15,045 nt of DNA from CAYFJO01 sp964343305 (GCA_964343305.1 CAYFJO010000263.1:1-15045); one strand, 5' to 3'. Positions 1-6,486 are shown, counted from the first letter of the stretch. Notes: generated by a model from the sequence alone, not told the origin. Translations and numbers: made by a program.

Positions 1-340
1 CCGAAGCCTCGTTTCTCAAACACAGCGAGGGAAGCGGCTTGGTGAAGTGGCGGTAGCACACGCATTTCGAAGTGGAGCGTTTCCTTGCCAGCCACGTCGT
101 CACTCGACCGATTTCTCGATTCCGACACCTGCCTCTGAGCCTTTCCGATATTTATTCTGAGCAACGAAACCGCCCACGCTGCGCTCGCCACAATTCGAAA
201 CATCTCTACGCAATGATCGGGCCGAACAGTATTGGGACAGGTCCCCTTTGCCGGAACGGCCCGAAGGGTGCTTTGCACAAAGGGATACCTGACAGCGCTT
301 TTTGAACCATGCCCAGTGAGAAGCCAGGGTTTTCAAAAAA
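1..340. other. Non-coding left end, no gene recognised
   Basis: No reading frame in this stretch looks like a real protein on either strand. The short open frames overlap each other on both strands, have no plausible ribosome binding site and encode no recognisable motif. The only structure I can support is the imperfect hairpin at 234-293, listed separately. The stretch could be the decayed remnant of a gene or mobile element whose main part lies left of the window, but nothing seen here proves that. Confidence 0.5.
234..293. repeat. REP-like imperfect hairpin
   Basis: A left arm GACAGGTCCCCTTTG (236-250) faces a right arm CAAAGGGATACCTGAC (278-293). They pair as CAGGT and CCCTTTG with a one-base offset. 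Two smaller palindromes are nested: GGGAC-AG-GTCCC at 234-245 and GTGC-TTT-GCAC at 268-278. Sequences with a GGGACAGGTCCCC core are familiar to me as dispersed REP-type elements, sometimes mobilised by RAYT transposases. That assignment is from memory and was not tested. No transposase gene is visible in the window. Confidence 0.45.
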
Positions 341-394
341 CACCGGGCTTTGTTAACACAATCACCGGGAAATCTCTATTGACCGTGCCCGGTG
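341..394. promoter_or_regulatory. Operator-like CACCGGG half-sites
   Basis: The heptamer CACCGGG occurs at 341-347 and 363-369, and its reverse complement CCCGGTG at 388-394. The direct copies are 22 bp apart, about two helical turns. The 363/388 pair forms an inverted repeat spanning the -35 box of the promoter at 379-407, with the right half-site inside its spacer. That geometry suits a dimeric repressor. Because either upstream copy could pair with the downstream one, an RNA hairpin on a longer transcript is the alternative reading. Confidence 0.35.
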
Positions 395-407
395 AATGCC
401 ATATTCT
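379..407 (+). promoter_or_regulatory. Sigma70-type promoter candidate
   Basis: A -35 box TTGACC (379-384) is followed by exactly 17 bp and a -10 box TATTCT (402-407). It matches consensus at five of six bases in the first box and four of six in the second. Transcription would start near 413-415. No credible coding sequence follows, but an intrinsic terminator lies about 235-270 bp downstream, so the predicted product is a short non-coding RNA. Confidence 0.45.
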
Positions 408-413
408 CCCCCC

Positions 414-683
414 TCATCAACGCAAATCACTGAGTTGTGCTGATGAGCAAGCCCGTGGGTGTGTCTGCATCTGGAGCGTGTGACTTGTGCATGCGTCTCT
501 GCGGACCGCGAAGCGAACTCCGTTGGCATGGAAGCTGGCGGCCGTTTTGTAAAACCTGCGAAAGCTTGTCGACCCGTGCGAAGATGCGAGCATGACGCTC
601 GAATCCTGAGCCGTCCAATCGCTCCCGGAGCAAGAGTTAAGTCCTTCGCCCCCCTGGGACTTGACCATCCGGGGGCTTTTTTT
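414..683 (+). ncRNA. Candidate small non-coding RNA, about 270 nt
   Basis: The stretch begins just downstream of a good promoter and ends at a strong intrinsic terminator, with no convincing protein frame between them. The longest open frame starting inside (459) runs through the terminator. The predicted 5' end carries a stem CTCATCA (413-419) with TGATGAG (441-447), and CGAGC (587-591) with GCTCG (597-601) forms another hairpin. I looked for signatures of tmRNA, small SRP RNA and RNase P RNA and did not see them. Neighbouring nhaA is on the other strand, so this is not a leader of that gene. The boundaries are inferred from the promoter and terminator only. Confidence 0.35.
648..683 (+). 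terminator. Intrinsic (rho-independent) terminator
   Basis: The arms GCCCCC (648-653) and GGGGGC (671-676) form a perfect 6-bp GC stem closing a 17-nt loop, followed at once by a run of seven T (677-683). This is a textbook terminator for plus-strand transcription. No coding sequence ends upstream of it, which is the main reason to suspect a non-coding transcript. Confidence 0.75.
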
Positions 684-694
684 ATGCGCCTAAT

Positions 695-745
695 GTCGCC
701 ATTCGCTCCTCGAAAGAGCGCACCCTTTCGAGAAGCAAGGCGAGC
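695..745. repeat. Imperfect 21-bp inverted repeat
   Basis: The arm at 695-716 (contains TTCGCTCCTCGAAAG) is an imperfect reverse complement of 725-745 (contains CTTTCGAGAAGC), with an 8-nt loop. The innermost eight bases, CTCGAAAG and CTTTCGAG, match exactly and the outer bases carry a few mismatches and one indel. It resembles the palindromic intergenic repeats built on TTCGCTCC...GGAGCGAA that I recall from planctomycete genomes. It is probably a decayed copy. Confidence 0.5.
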
Positions 746-763
746 GGCGGGTGAAAACTTACC

Positions 764-813
764 GTAAGACGGATTTCTAATCCGTCTGGGACGGTTTGGA
801 AAACCGCCCTACT
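764..813 (-). repeat. Double-hairpin intergenic repeat, copy 1
   Basis: Two hairpins sit side by side: AGACGGATT-TCT-AATCCGTCT (767-787, a perfect 9-bp stem) and an ACGGTTT/AAACCG stem around 791-806. Read on the minus strand it gives GTAGGGCGGTTTTCCAAACC followed by GTCC and then the second hairpin. It closely matches the copies at 3108-3180 and 6323-6374. It lies 38 bp past the nhaA stop codon and could fold in the 3' end of that transcript. Confidence 0.65.
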
Positions 814-850
814 GGTAAGTCACTTCCTGCTGCTCGCCCAAGAGGCCACA

Positions 851-2278
851 TCACTCACTCGGCTCAACCGACTTCTCCGGCCTCACACCAATCGATCGTG
901 CCAGCACAAATGCGATCGCCGCGGCCATGAAACTCAGCAAAGCTCCCATCTTGACCGAGTCCTGCACCGGCCCGGGTTCCTTGAACGCCGCCGTGGAAAC
1001 GAACAACGCCACCGTAAATCCGATCGCGGCCACCATCCCCAGACTCAAGATGTGCTTGTATCCCATGCCCGCCGGCACTTCCAGTTTCAGAACTCGTTCC
1101 GCAAACCAGGTGAACAGCGTAATCCCCAGCGGTTTGCCGATGAGCAATCCGATCAGCACTAGCCACGTTCCCGGCCCAATGCTGTTCATCACCACGCCGG
1201 CGTTGGCCAGCCCGAACAGTCCCAGAATGATTTCCACGGGATTCTTCCACCAATGCTCGAACTCGTTCAAGGTGTCGTGGCGATTCAACTCGGCGCGGGC
1301 AAACATGCCCAAGTCGGTGTGGGCGTGCGGCAGCGTCGGAATGATGGGTACCAGGCCAAGCGCCGGATGGATGCCCGCAAGATCAAAGGATAGCCAACTG
1401 AGCGTCCCAGGAATCAGCAGATACCACCAAAAGCTTTGTAGTCGCAATCGACGAAATCCATAACCTAGCGCCACCGCACCAACCGTCAGCAAAAGCCACA
1501 TCGGTTCGATCGGTTTGCTGGGATAGAATATTGCCAGAATCACAAGACCTGCCGCGTCATCGGCAATGGCCAGCAACAGCAGGAAGGCGATTGCTGGGTG
1601 TCCGGCCCCAAAAATCAGCCTGGCAAAAAGATAACTGAAGGCAATATCGGTCGCGCAAGGGATGGCCCAACCTTGTCCCAGTTCGTCGTATCGGCCCCAA
1701 GCCATCGCACCGAGCAGATACAATCCGGCCGGTCCGACAATCCCGCCCAGCGTGGCCAACAAAGGCGTGGCCGCTTTACGAGGGTTCGACAACGCGCCGC
1801 CCGGCAACAACGATTCCCATACTTCCTTGGCGGCGATGGCAAAAAACAACGCCATCAGAATGTCGTTGATCAAGAAGTGAAACGTGATGCCGTGCCGCTC
1901 GACCGTCGTGGTTGTCGTGCCATCGGGATGGACGGTTGTTTTCGGCTGAGGGCGATTGATCAACCTGTCGAGGATGGTTGCAATGAGACCCGTGGGTTCG
2001 TCAGCACTGGAACCGTGGGGCTCGGCGTCGGGATGATCTTCGTCGCGTTCATGGTCGTCATTGCCATGTCCGCCATCGGCGTGATGATCGCCGCCGACCA
2101 GTGTTAAATGAATGAATTTATTATAGCTGCCATGATGAACTTCGCCGTTCTTCTCTTGCCGATCTGGGTCCATATTCGCCCAAACGAGCGCGACGATCGT
2201 CCCGATCAAAAGGAATCCGGAGTATTCAAAGAGAAAGGCGATTGCCCGAGGCGTTCGCTTGTGGGAGGGCTGCGTCAT
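851..2278 (-). CDS. nhaA: Na+/H+ antiporter NhaA
   Basis: An inner-membrane antiporter exchanging cytoplasmic Na+ (or Li+) for periplasmic H+. The start is the ATG at 2278 (MTQPSHKRTPRA), giving 475 aa; an upstream GTG at 2332 would add 18 residues unlike the family N-terminus. No clear Shine-Dalgarno precedes either. Family landmarks are intact: the INDILMALFF helix, GWAIPCATDIAF with the Asp133-equivalent at 211, the IADD ion-binding pair at 240-241 (Asp163/Asp164 of E. coli), LANAGV, and IGKPLGI with the Lys300-equivalent at 382. The protein is longer than the 388-aa E. coli enzyme, mainly because of an insert between helices 1 and 2 (about residues 45-130). That loop should be periplasmic and carries six His and many Asp/Glu at 64-88. 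It is a single gene divergent from the oxidoreductase at 2426. The family is certain; the role of the insert is unknown. Confidence 0.94.
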   Translation of the reverse strand: MTQPSHKRTPRAIAFLFEYSGFLLIGTIVALVWANMDPDRQEKNGEVHHGSYNKFIHLTLVGGDHHADGGHGNDDHERDEDHPDAEPHGSSADEPTGLIATILDRLINRPQPKTTVHPDGTTTTTVERHGITFHFLINDILMALFFAIAAKEVWESLLPGGALSNPRKAATPLLATLGGIVGPAGLYLLGAMAWGRYDELGQGWAIPCATDIAFSYLFARLIFGAGHPAIAFLLLLAIADDAAGLVILAIFYPSKPIEPMWLLLTVGAVALGYGFRRLRLQSFWWYLLIPGTLSWLSFDLAGIHPALGLVPIIPTLPHAHTDLGMFARAELNRHDTLNEFEHWWKNPVEIILGLFGLANAGVVMNSIGPGTWLVLIGLLIGKPLGITLFTWFAERVLKLEVPAGMGYKHILSLGMVAAIGFTVALFVSTAAFKEPGPVQDSVKMGALLSFMAAAIAFVLARSIGVRPEKSVEPSE

Positions 2279-2393
2279 CGAGTGAAACGAAGGGGGTTGA
2301 AATCTAACAATTTCGTGGCGGCGCAGCACCACGCTGGAGAGAATCGTATATGATAGTTGGATTAATTTCGCTGCGATAGCCGTCGAAACAGCC

Positions 2394-2425
2394 TATACTC
2401 ACATTGAAAAGGGAGAGAAATCACC
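2394..2425 (+). promoter_or_regulatory. Possible -10 box and Shine-Dalgarno
   Basis: TATACT (2394-2399) resembles a -10 element, but I see no good -35 box 16-18 bp upstream. The Shine-Dalgarno GGGAGAG (2411-2417) lies 8 bp before a GTG codon at 2426 and decides that start. The rest of the 147-bp gap between the divergent genes must also hold the nhaA promoter, which I could not place. Confidence 0.35.
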
Positions 2426-3070
2426 GTGAGAATTGCCGTCTTGGGAACAGGTTTCGTGGGGGCGACTTTGGGGCGACGCTGGGTTGAAAAGGGACACGAA
2501 GTGACGTTTGGTTCTCGCGATCCAAGCAGTGAGAAGGCACAAGAATTGGCGAAGTCGATTGCCGAGCAGGCACAGGTCAAGGATAACGCGTCAGCGGCCG
2601 AGGCCGGCGATGTGGTCGTGGCGTCGATTCCGTGGACGGCGGCCGAAGAAACAATCAAGTCGTTGGGCAACCTGGATGGCAAGGTGATTGTCGATTGCAT
2701 CAACCCGATCAACGCGTCGTTCGATGGACTGGATCTTGGATTCGCCACTTCGGCAAGTGAGAAGGTTTCGGAGTGGGCGCCGGGGGCACACGTCGTCAAG
2801 GCGTTTAACACCGTCAGCGTCGCCACCATGCAAGATCCATCGTACGACGGTCTGGCTGCGACCATGTTTTATTGCGGCGACGATGCCGAGGCAAAATCGG
2901 TGGTGCACCAGTTGGCGGCCGACTTGGGTCTGGATCCCGTTGACGCGGGACCGCTCGTCAACGCGCGACAGTTGGAACCGTTTGCCATGTTGTATATCCA
3001 CCTGGCGTGCAAGGAAGGCTGGGGATCGAACTGCGCGTTTAAAATCATGAAACGCCCGGCACCCGTCTAG
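2426..3070 (+). CDS. F420H2:NADP oxidoreductase-like protein
   Basis: A 214-aa Rossmann-fold protein of the NADPH-dependent F420 reductase family, which moves hydride between NADP(H) and a deazaflavin or a related substrate. The GTG start has a strong Shine-Dalgarno. The N-terminus MRIAVLGTGFVG contains the dinucleotide-binding GxGxxG (7-12). Ser30-Arg31 after the second strand, with Lys37, suggest that the 2'-phosphate of NADPH is bound. Further family motifs are DCINPI (90-95), VKAFNT (124-129) and a C-terminal helix with EPFAMLYIHLA. The length is normal. No F420 biosynthesis gene is nearby, so the true substrate is uncertain; many bacterial members do not use F420. It appears to be transcribed alone, with a double-hairpin repeat after it. 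Confidence 0.82.
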   Translation: MRIAVLGTGFVGATLGRRWVEKGHEVTFGSRDPSSEKAQELAKSIAEQAQVKDNASAAEAGDVVVASIPWTAAEETIKSLGNLDGKVIVDCINPINASFDGLDLGFATSASEKVSEWAPGAHVVKAFNTVSVATMQDPSYDGLAATMFYCGDDAEAKSVVHQLAADLGLDPVDAGPLVNARQLEPFAMLYIHLACKEGWGSNCAFKIMKRPAPV

Positions 3071-3107
3071 CATATCAATCCATGTTTAACGGCAGAGCCG
3101 CAATCGA

Positions 3108-3180
3108 CTGTAGGACGGAATTTCGTTCCGCCCGGACGGATTGGAAATATTGGAAATGCGTCCTACAGAAGTGCGCGCAC
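3108..3180 (-). repeat. Double-hairpin intergenic repeat, copy 2
   Basis: The outer arms CTGTAGGACG (3108-3117) and CGTCCTACAG (3159-3168) are a perfect 10-bp inverted repeat. Inside is a smaller hairpin CGGAA-TTTCG-TTCCG (3116-3130). A palindrome GTGCGCGCAC (3171-3180) follows. Read on the minus strand, the order GTGCGCGCA, then TGTAGGACGC, then TTTCCAA is the same as in copy 3 at 6323-6374. The element fills most of the 154-bp space between the oxidoreductase and the amidohydrolase. Confidence 0.65.
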
Positions 3181-3224
3181 GAAAACAAGAAATCGCAAAC
3201 AAGTAGATCGGAAAGGGACGGCCA

Positions 3225-4661
3225 ATGAATACAATTCCCATGATACGAAGCACATTGCTCTTGTTGTTGGCCGTTGGCCCTTGTGCTGCTCAAAAGTCCA
3301 TGCTGATCGAATCGATTGAGTCCCGGAAAGAAGATTCATGGCGCGCAGCCACGATGATCTGGGAGTGGGCCGAACCGGGTTATCAAGAGGAAAAATCAGC
3401 GGCGCTGCTGTCAGAGATGTTGAAACAAGCCGGCTTTAAGATCAAAGAAGGGGTCGCCGAGATTCCAACGGCGTTCACCGCCACCATCGGGTTTGGCAAG
3501 CCGGTGATCGGTGTCTTGGGAGAATTCGACGCGCTTCCCGGTCTGTCACAAACGGCCTCACCCGAAAGGCAAACTCGGGAAGGTACGAATTACGGTCACG
3601 GTTGTGGGCACCATTTGTTCGGTGTGGCATCGGCGTCGGCCGCGATTGCGATTGCCGAGCAGATCAAGTCGGGCAAGATTCGGGGCACGCTGCGGTTTTA
3701 TGGCTGTCCCGCGGAAGAAGGTGGTGCGGCCAAAGTGTTTATGGTTCGCGAGGGTCTGTTCAGCGACTGTGACGCTGTCTTGCATTGGCATCCAAGCAAT
3801 CAGAACGCGGCCGGTGATCGCTCATGCTTGGCGCGGATCGCGGCCAAGTTTCAATTCCGCGGCAAGAGCGCCCATGCCGCTGGTTCGCCGGAACAAGGCC
3901 GTTCGGCACTGGATGCCGTCGAATTGACCAACCATGCCGCACAACTCTTGCGTGAACACACTCCCGATTTCACCCGCATCCACCACATCATTTCGCATGG
4001 CGGCGACGCTCCGAATGTGGTGCCCAACTTTGCCGAAGTTTATTACTACATCCGCCATCCCGACTCCGACATATTGCGAGATTTGTATCCACGGCTTGTC
4101 AAATGCGCACAGGCCGGCGCGTTGGCGACCGAAACGAAACTGAAAATCCAATTCCTCGGCGGCACGATGCAGTTGTTTCCCAACAACACGCTGGCCCAAA
4201 TCGCGAAGAAGAACTTGAGCGAGTTGAACGACTTGCGATTCACGGACGAAGAGCGCGCGTTTGCAATGCGGATTCAAAACACGTTGGCCAATCCGCCACC
4301 GCTGGAGACCATCGAGGAGGTCCAGGACCAGAGTGGAATGTTGGGCAAAGGCTCGACTGACGTAGGCGATGTCTCGTGGGTCGTGCCGACGACCGGTTTT
4401 AGTACTGCCTGCTGGGTTCCCGGCACGCCGGGCCATTCGTGGCAAGCGGTTGCGGCCGGCGGAATGAGCATCGGTCGCAAAGGCATGCAATTGGCCGCCA
4501 AGACCGTTGCTGCAACTGCGTGGGATTTGTACGAAAACCCGTCGATTCTCCAAGCGGCAAAGGCTGAACACGCCCAACGATTAGGTGATCAGGAATACAA
4601 AACTCTGTTGCAACCGGGTCAACAGCCGCCGTTGGATTACCGCAATCCAGCCAAGCGATAG
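3225..4661 (+). CDS. Exported M20-family amidohydrolase (AbgB-like)
   Basis: A predicted metal-dependent amidohydrolase of 478 aa, closest in style to the M20D group that includes p-aminobenzoyl-glutamate hydrolase subunit B and aminoacylases. The ATG at 3225 has an AAAGGGA ribosome site; Met6 is an alternative. Residues 6-23 form a signal peptide (RSTLLLLLAVGPCAAQ), so the enzyme should act outside the cytoplasm, unlike E. coli AbgB. Probable metal ligands are Cys127 and His129 in GHGCGHH, Glu164-Glu165 in PAEEGG, His189 in HWHP and His404 in GTPGHSW. The dimerisation or lid domain lies at about 200-320, with GKSAHAAGSPEQGRSALDA at its start. The substrate cannot be told from sequence. It converges on the next gene with only 14 bp between stop codons. 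Confidence 0.88.
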   Translation: MNTIPMIRSTLLLLLAVGPCAAQKSMLIESIESRKEDSWRAATMIWEWAEPGYQEEKSAALLSEMLKQAGFKIKEGVAEIPTAFTATIGFGKPVIGVLGEFDALPGLSQTASPERQTREGTNYGHGCGHHLFGVASASAAIAIAEQIKSGKIRGTLRFYGCPAEEGGAAKVFMVREGLFSDCDAVLHWHPSNQNAAGDRSCLARIAAKFQFRGKSAHAAGSPEQGRSALDAVELTNHAAQLLREHTPDFTRIHHIISHGGDAPNVVPNFAEVYYYIRHPDSDILRDLYPRLVKCAQAGALATETKLKIQFLGGTMQLFPNNTLAQIAKKNLSELNDLRFTDEERAFAMRIQNTLANPPPLETIEEVQDQSGMLGKGSTDVGDVSWVVPTTGFSTACWVPGTPGHSWQAVAAGGMSIGRKGMQLAAKTVAATAWDLYENPSILQAAKAEHAQRLGDQEYKTLLQPGQQPPLDYRNPAKR

Positions 4662-4675
4662 TTGTTCTGCGGGCT

Positions 4676-5332
4676 TTATCGTGCATCGGATCTGGCTGGA
4701 TGAAACGTCGGTTCTGGTACAGCGCTCGCAGGAGCAGGAGGTGTCGAATAGGGACTAGCGCCTGGGTATACGGTGGTTGGCGTGCTCCTAGGTCCCGCCG
4801 GTACGACTTCTTCGATGTAGCGCACTCGGTGAGTCCCGTCTGGGAGCGTTTCGGTGACAGCGTGCCGGATGACGGCTTGGCCGCTTCCCAGTTCCTGGCT
4901 TGCCATCATTCGAATGTGCTTTGCGCCAATTTCGAGTTCGGCCCATTCGGTTTCGACTGTGATTGATTCCAGCGTCAGCTCACCCGTGATCCGGTCATTG
5001 TTGCGCAGCAAAACCTTGGTTTTGCCGGCCTCACCTTCAAACTGAACCGATGCGATCTTGTTGAGGGGAATCGTCGCTTCGCCAAAAATGGTCTTCACTT
5101 TCAGCGGCTGCTTGTCAGACACTTTTCCAATCACGGTCGAGCCGTCTTTCAGGTGGATGTTGAACCGGCCGGTCGGTTTGAGACGCGGCACGGCCATGGG
5201 ATCAACCGGTGACGGTGCAGCGCCTGGTAGGACTGGCGTAAGAGGCTGGCGATAGCGATTTTGCCCCATTGATTCCGACGCGCCAACCAACCATGTGAAG
5301 AGAATTAGTGTGATTGCAAACGATCGTTTCAT
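4676..5332 (-). CDS. Exported protein with duplicated beta-rich module
   Basis: A 218-aa protein of unknown function. The start is the ATG at 5332 (MKRSFAITLILFTWLVG), with CGGAG 9 bp upstream; the open frame extends 39 codons further without a ribosome site. Residues 1 to about 23 are a signal peptide. After a Pro-rich linker come two related segments: 57-98 (HLKDGSTVIGKV...LKVKTIFGEATIPLNKIASVQF) and 106-143 (VLLRNNDRITGELTL...ETEWAELEIGAKHI). Each has the pattern LxxGDxxxGxLxxxxxxVxTxxGEaxIPxxxI, typical of small beta-barrel modules I associate with planctomycete secreted proteins. The tail from about residue 180 is rich in Pro, Ser and Thr. It is encoded divergently from the HEAT lipoprotein. 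Function not recognised. Confidence 0.8.
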   Translation of the reverse strand: MKRSFAITLILFTWLVGASESMGQNRYRQPLTPVLPGAAPSPVDPMAVPRLKPTGRFNIHLKDGSTVIGKVSDKQPLKVKTIFGEATIPLNKIASVQFEGEAGKTKVLLRNNDRITGELTLESITVETEWAELEIGAKHIRMMASQELGSGQAVIRHAVTETLPDGTHRVRYIEEVVPAGPRSTPTTVYPGASPYSTPPAPASAVPEPTFHPARSDAR

Positions 5333-5483
5333 CAAATCATCTCCGTTTTGTTGCGATAAGATTCCATTTCGTAGGTGAATCATTAGAGCCACATGGCAAG
5401 AAATCAACAACAGAAAAAAATTCCAAGTGACAGCATAATCAACTAGCATCGACTGACAGTACCTTGCATTGAGGGCGGTTAGC

Positions 5484-5563
5484 GTGGATTATTTACTAAC
5501 CCGACGCGCAAGCGAGGGGTCTTGGACGTCACCCCTCGCTTGCGCGTCGGGTTAGTGTGGATT
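5484..5563. repeat. Perfect 26-bp palindrome flanked by 7-bp direct repeats
   Basis: Positions 5495-5520 and 5531-5556 are exact reverse complements over 26 bp, with a 10-nt loop (CTTGGACGTC). The arm contains CCCGACGCGCAAGCGAGGGG. A direct repeat GTGGATT flanks it at 5484-5490 and 5557-5563, touching the right arm and 4 bp from the left. I recall the core as a very common planctomycete intergenic repeat whose chance translation gives LTRRASEG. It lies in the 302-bp divergent region between two gene starts. The rest of that region holds the CGGAG and GGAG ribosome sites but no promoter that I can place. Confidence 0.9.
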
Positions 5564-5634
5564 CGAATTCGGCTACCACTTGGCTAAAGTGTTTCGTACT
5601 TTTCAACATTCTTTTGTTCTGATTGGAGCATGTC

Positions 5635-6303
5635 GTGACGCGAGTCATCTTTCTTCTGGCTGCTTTGACATTCATTGGTTGTGGTGCATCCGACGACGGC
5701 ACGAATACGGCTTCAAACAACTCCGACACCCCGGCAAATGCAGATCCGCAGCCCGATAGCATCGATCCGCCAGACGAGGCCCCAATTTCATTCAACAGTG
5801 TCGAAGAAGCCATCGAAGGATTGAAGACCGCGGCCGGCGATCAAAAGGTATTGGCGGCCGCGATTTCATGGCTGTCGTCTCACGGCGATGTAGCCATCGT
5901 GCCCTTGGTTGCGGAAATGAATAACGAGTCCGGTGATTTGCAAACGCGCGTTTATGCCTGTGCGGCACTCGGCAGCATTGGAGCCGCGGCTGAGAAGGAA
6001 TTGATCGCAGCACTCGACAGCAGCACGCCACAAATCCGCTATCGAGCGTCAAAAGGTTTGGGACAAATCAAACCATCGACGAGGCCCATTATTTTGAAGC
6101 TAGTCGAGTTGATGAAACATGAAGACGTGAATACGCGCAAAGAAGCAGTCCTGGCGCTCGAAAAAATCGGCACGGCTGCTGAGCTAATCGCAACCGAACC
6201 ACTGATCGCAATGTTGAACAACGAACAGGAAAACGAAACCGTCCGAGACGCGGCAAAACGTGCCCTCAAGTCCGTCAATCCCCGGCGTACGTTTCAAGAT
6301 TAG
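5635..6303 (+). CDS. HEAT-repeat lipoprotein
   Basis: A 222-aa predicted lipoprotein. The GTG at 5635 is preferred because GGAG (5625-5628) lies 6 bp upstream; a TTG at 5623 would overlap that site. The N-terminus VTRVIFLLAALTFIGC ends in a lipobox (FIGC), so Cys16 should be lipidated. A low-complexity, Asp/Asn/Pro-rich linker (17-55) leads to about four HEAT-like helical repeats (roughly 75-216). These carry signatures such as RVYACAALGSIG, IRYRASKGLGQI, TRKEAVLALEKIG and VRDAAKRALKSV, and resemble PBS-lyase-type HEAT repeats. Such proteins are usually binding scaffolds, and no catalytic motif is seen. The partner is unknown. The gene stands alone and converges on the giant gene. Confidence 0.85.
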   Translation: MTRVIFLLAALTFIGCGASDDGTNTASNNSDTPANADPQPDSIDPPDEAPISFNSVEEAIEGLKTAAGDQKVLAAAISWLSSHGDVAIVPLVAEMNNESGDLQTRVYACAALGSIGAAAEKELIAALDSSTPQIRYRASKGLGQIKPSTRPIILKLVELMKHEDVNTRKEAVLALEKIGTAAELIATEPLIAMLNNEQENETVRDAAKRALKSVNPRRTFQD

Positions 6304-6322
6304 AGTCTCACTCTGTAACTTT

Positions 6323-6374
6323 TGCGCGCCGTGCGCGCATGTTTGTAGGACGCTTTTCCAAACCGTCCGAGACG
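6323..6374 (+). repeat. Double-hairpin intergenic repeat, copy 3 (truncated)
   Basis: A TGCGCGC-CGT-GCGCGCA hairpin (6323-6339) is followed by TGTAGGACGC (6344-6353), TTTTCCAAACCGTCC and GAGACG. It matches copy 1 (minus strand) and copy 2 (minus strand) but lacks the second hairpin and closing arm, so it looks decayed. It lies in the 183-bp space between two convergent genes. A further 5-bp hairpin GCCGG-TTTATC-CCGGC (6415-6430) has no T run, and I see no intrinsic terminator for either gene here. Confidence 0.55.
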
Positions 6375-6486
6375 TTACTCCTTCCTCGTACAGCTCTTTC
6401 CTCCGCGACTCCATGCCGGTTTATCCCGGCGCTGTCGACCTGTCCCGCTTTTGAACCATGCTTCTGATGGAATGGGATCGCTGGTT

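Noticed and set aside
414..683. Known housekeeping RNA (tmRNA, SRP RNA, RNase P RNA)
   Set aside because: I looked for the conserved sequence signatures of these RNAs and did not find them; left as an unassigned candidate.
459..767. 102-codon frame across 459-767
   Set aside because: It runs straight through the terminator at 648-683, has no ribosome site, and resembles no protein.
1598..2107. 169-codon plus-strand frame inside nhaA
   Set aside because: It is antisense to conserved NhaA helices including the catalytic Asp residues; no ribosome site and no motif.
3822..4577. 251-codon minus-strand frame inside the amidohydrolase gene
   Set aside because: The opposite strand encodes the intact M20 domain with all metal ligands, so this is a shadow.
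5333..5449. Upstream 39-codon extension of the small exported protein
   Set aside because: The internal ATG at 5332 has a good Shine-Dalgarno and begins a standard signal peptide; the extension has neither.
5529..5813. 94-codon minus-strand frame ending LTRRASEG
   Set aside because: Its end is the translated palindrome and the rest is antisense to the lipoprotein start; such endings are a known source of false gene calls in planctomycetes.
764..6374. CRISPR array
   Set aside because: The repeats are dispersed single palindromic elements kilobases apart, with no regular spacers and no cas genes.
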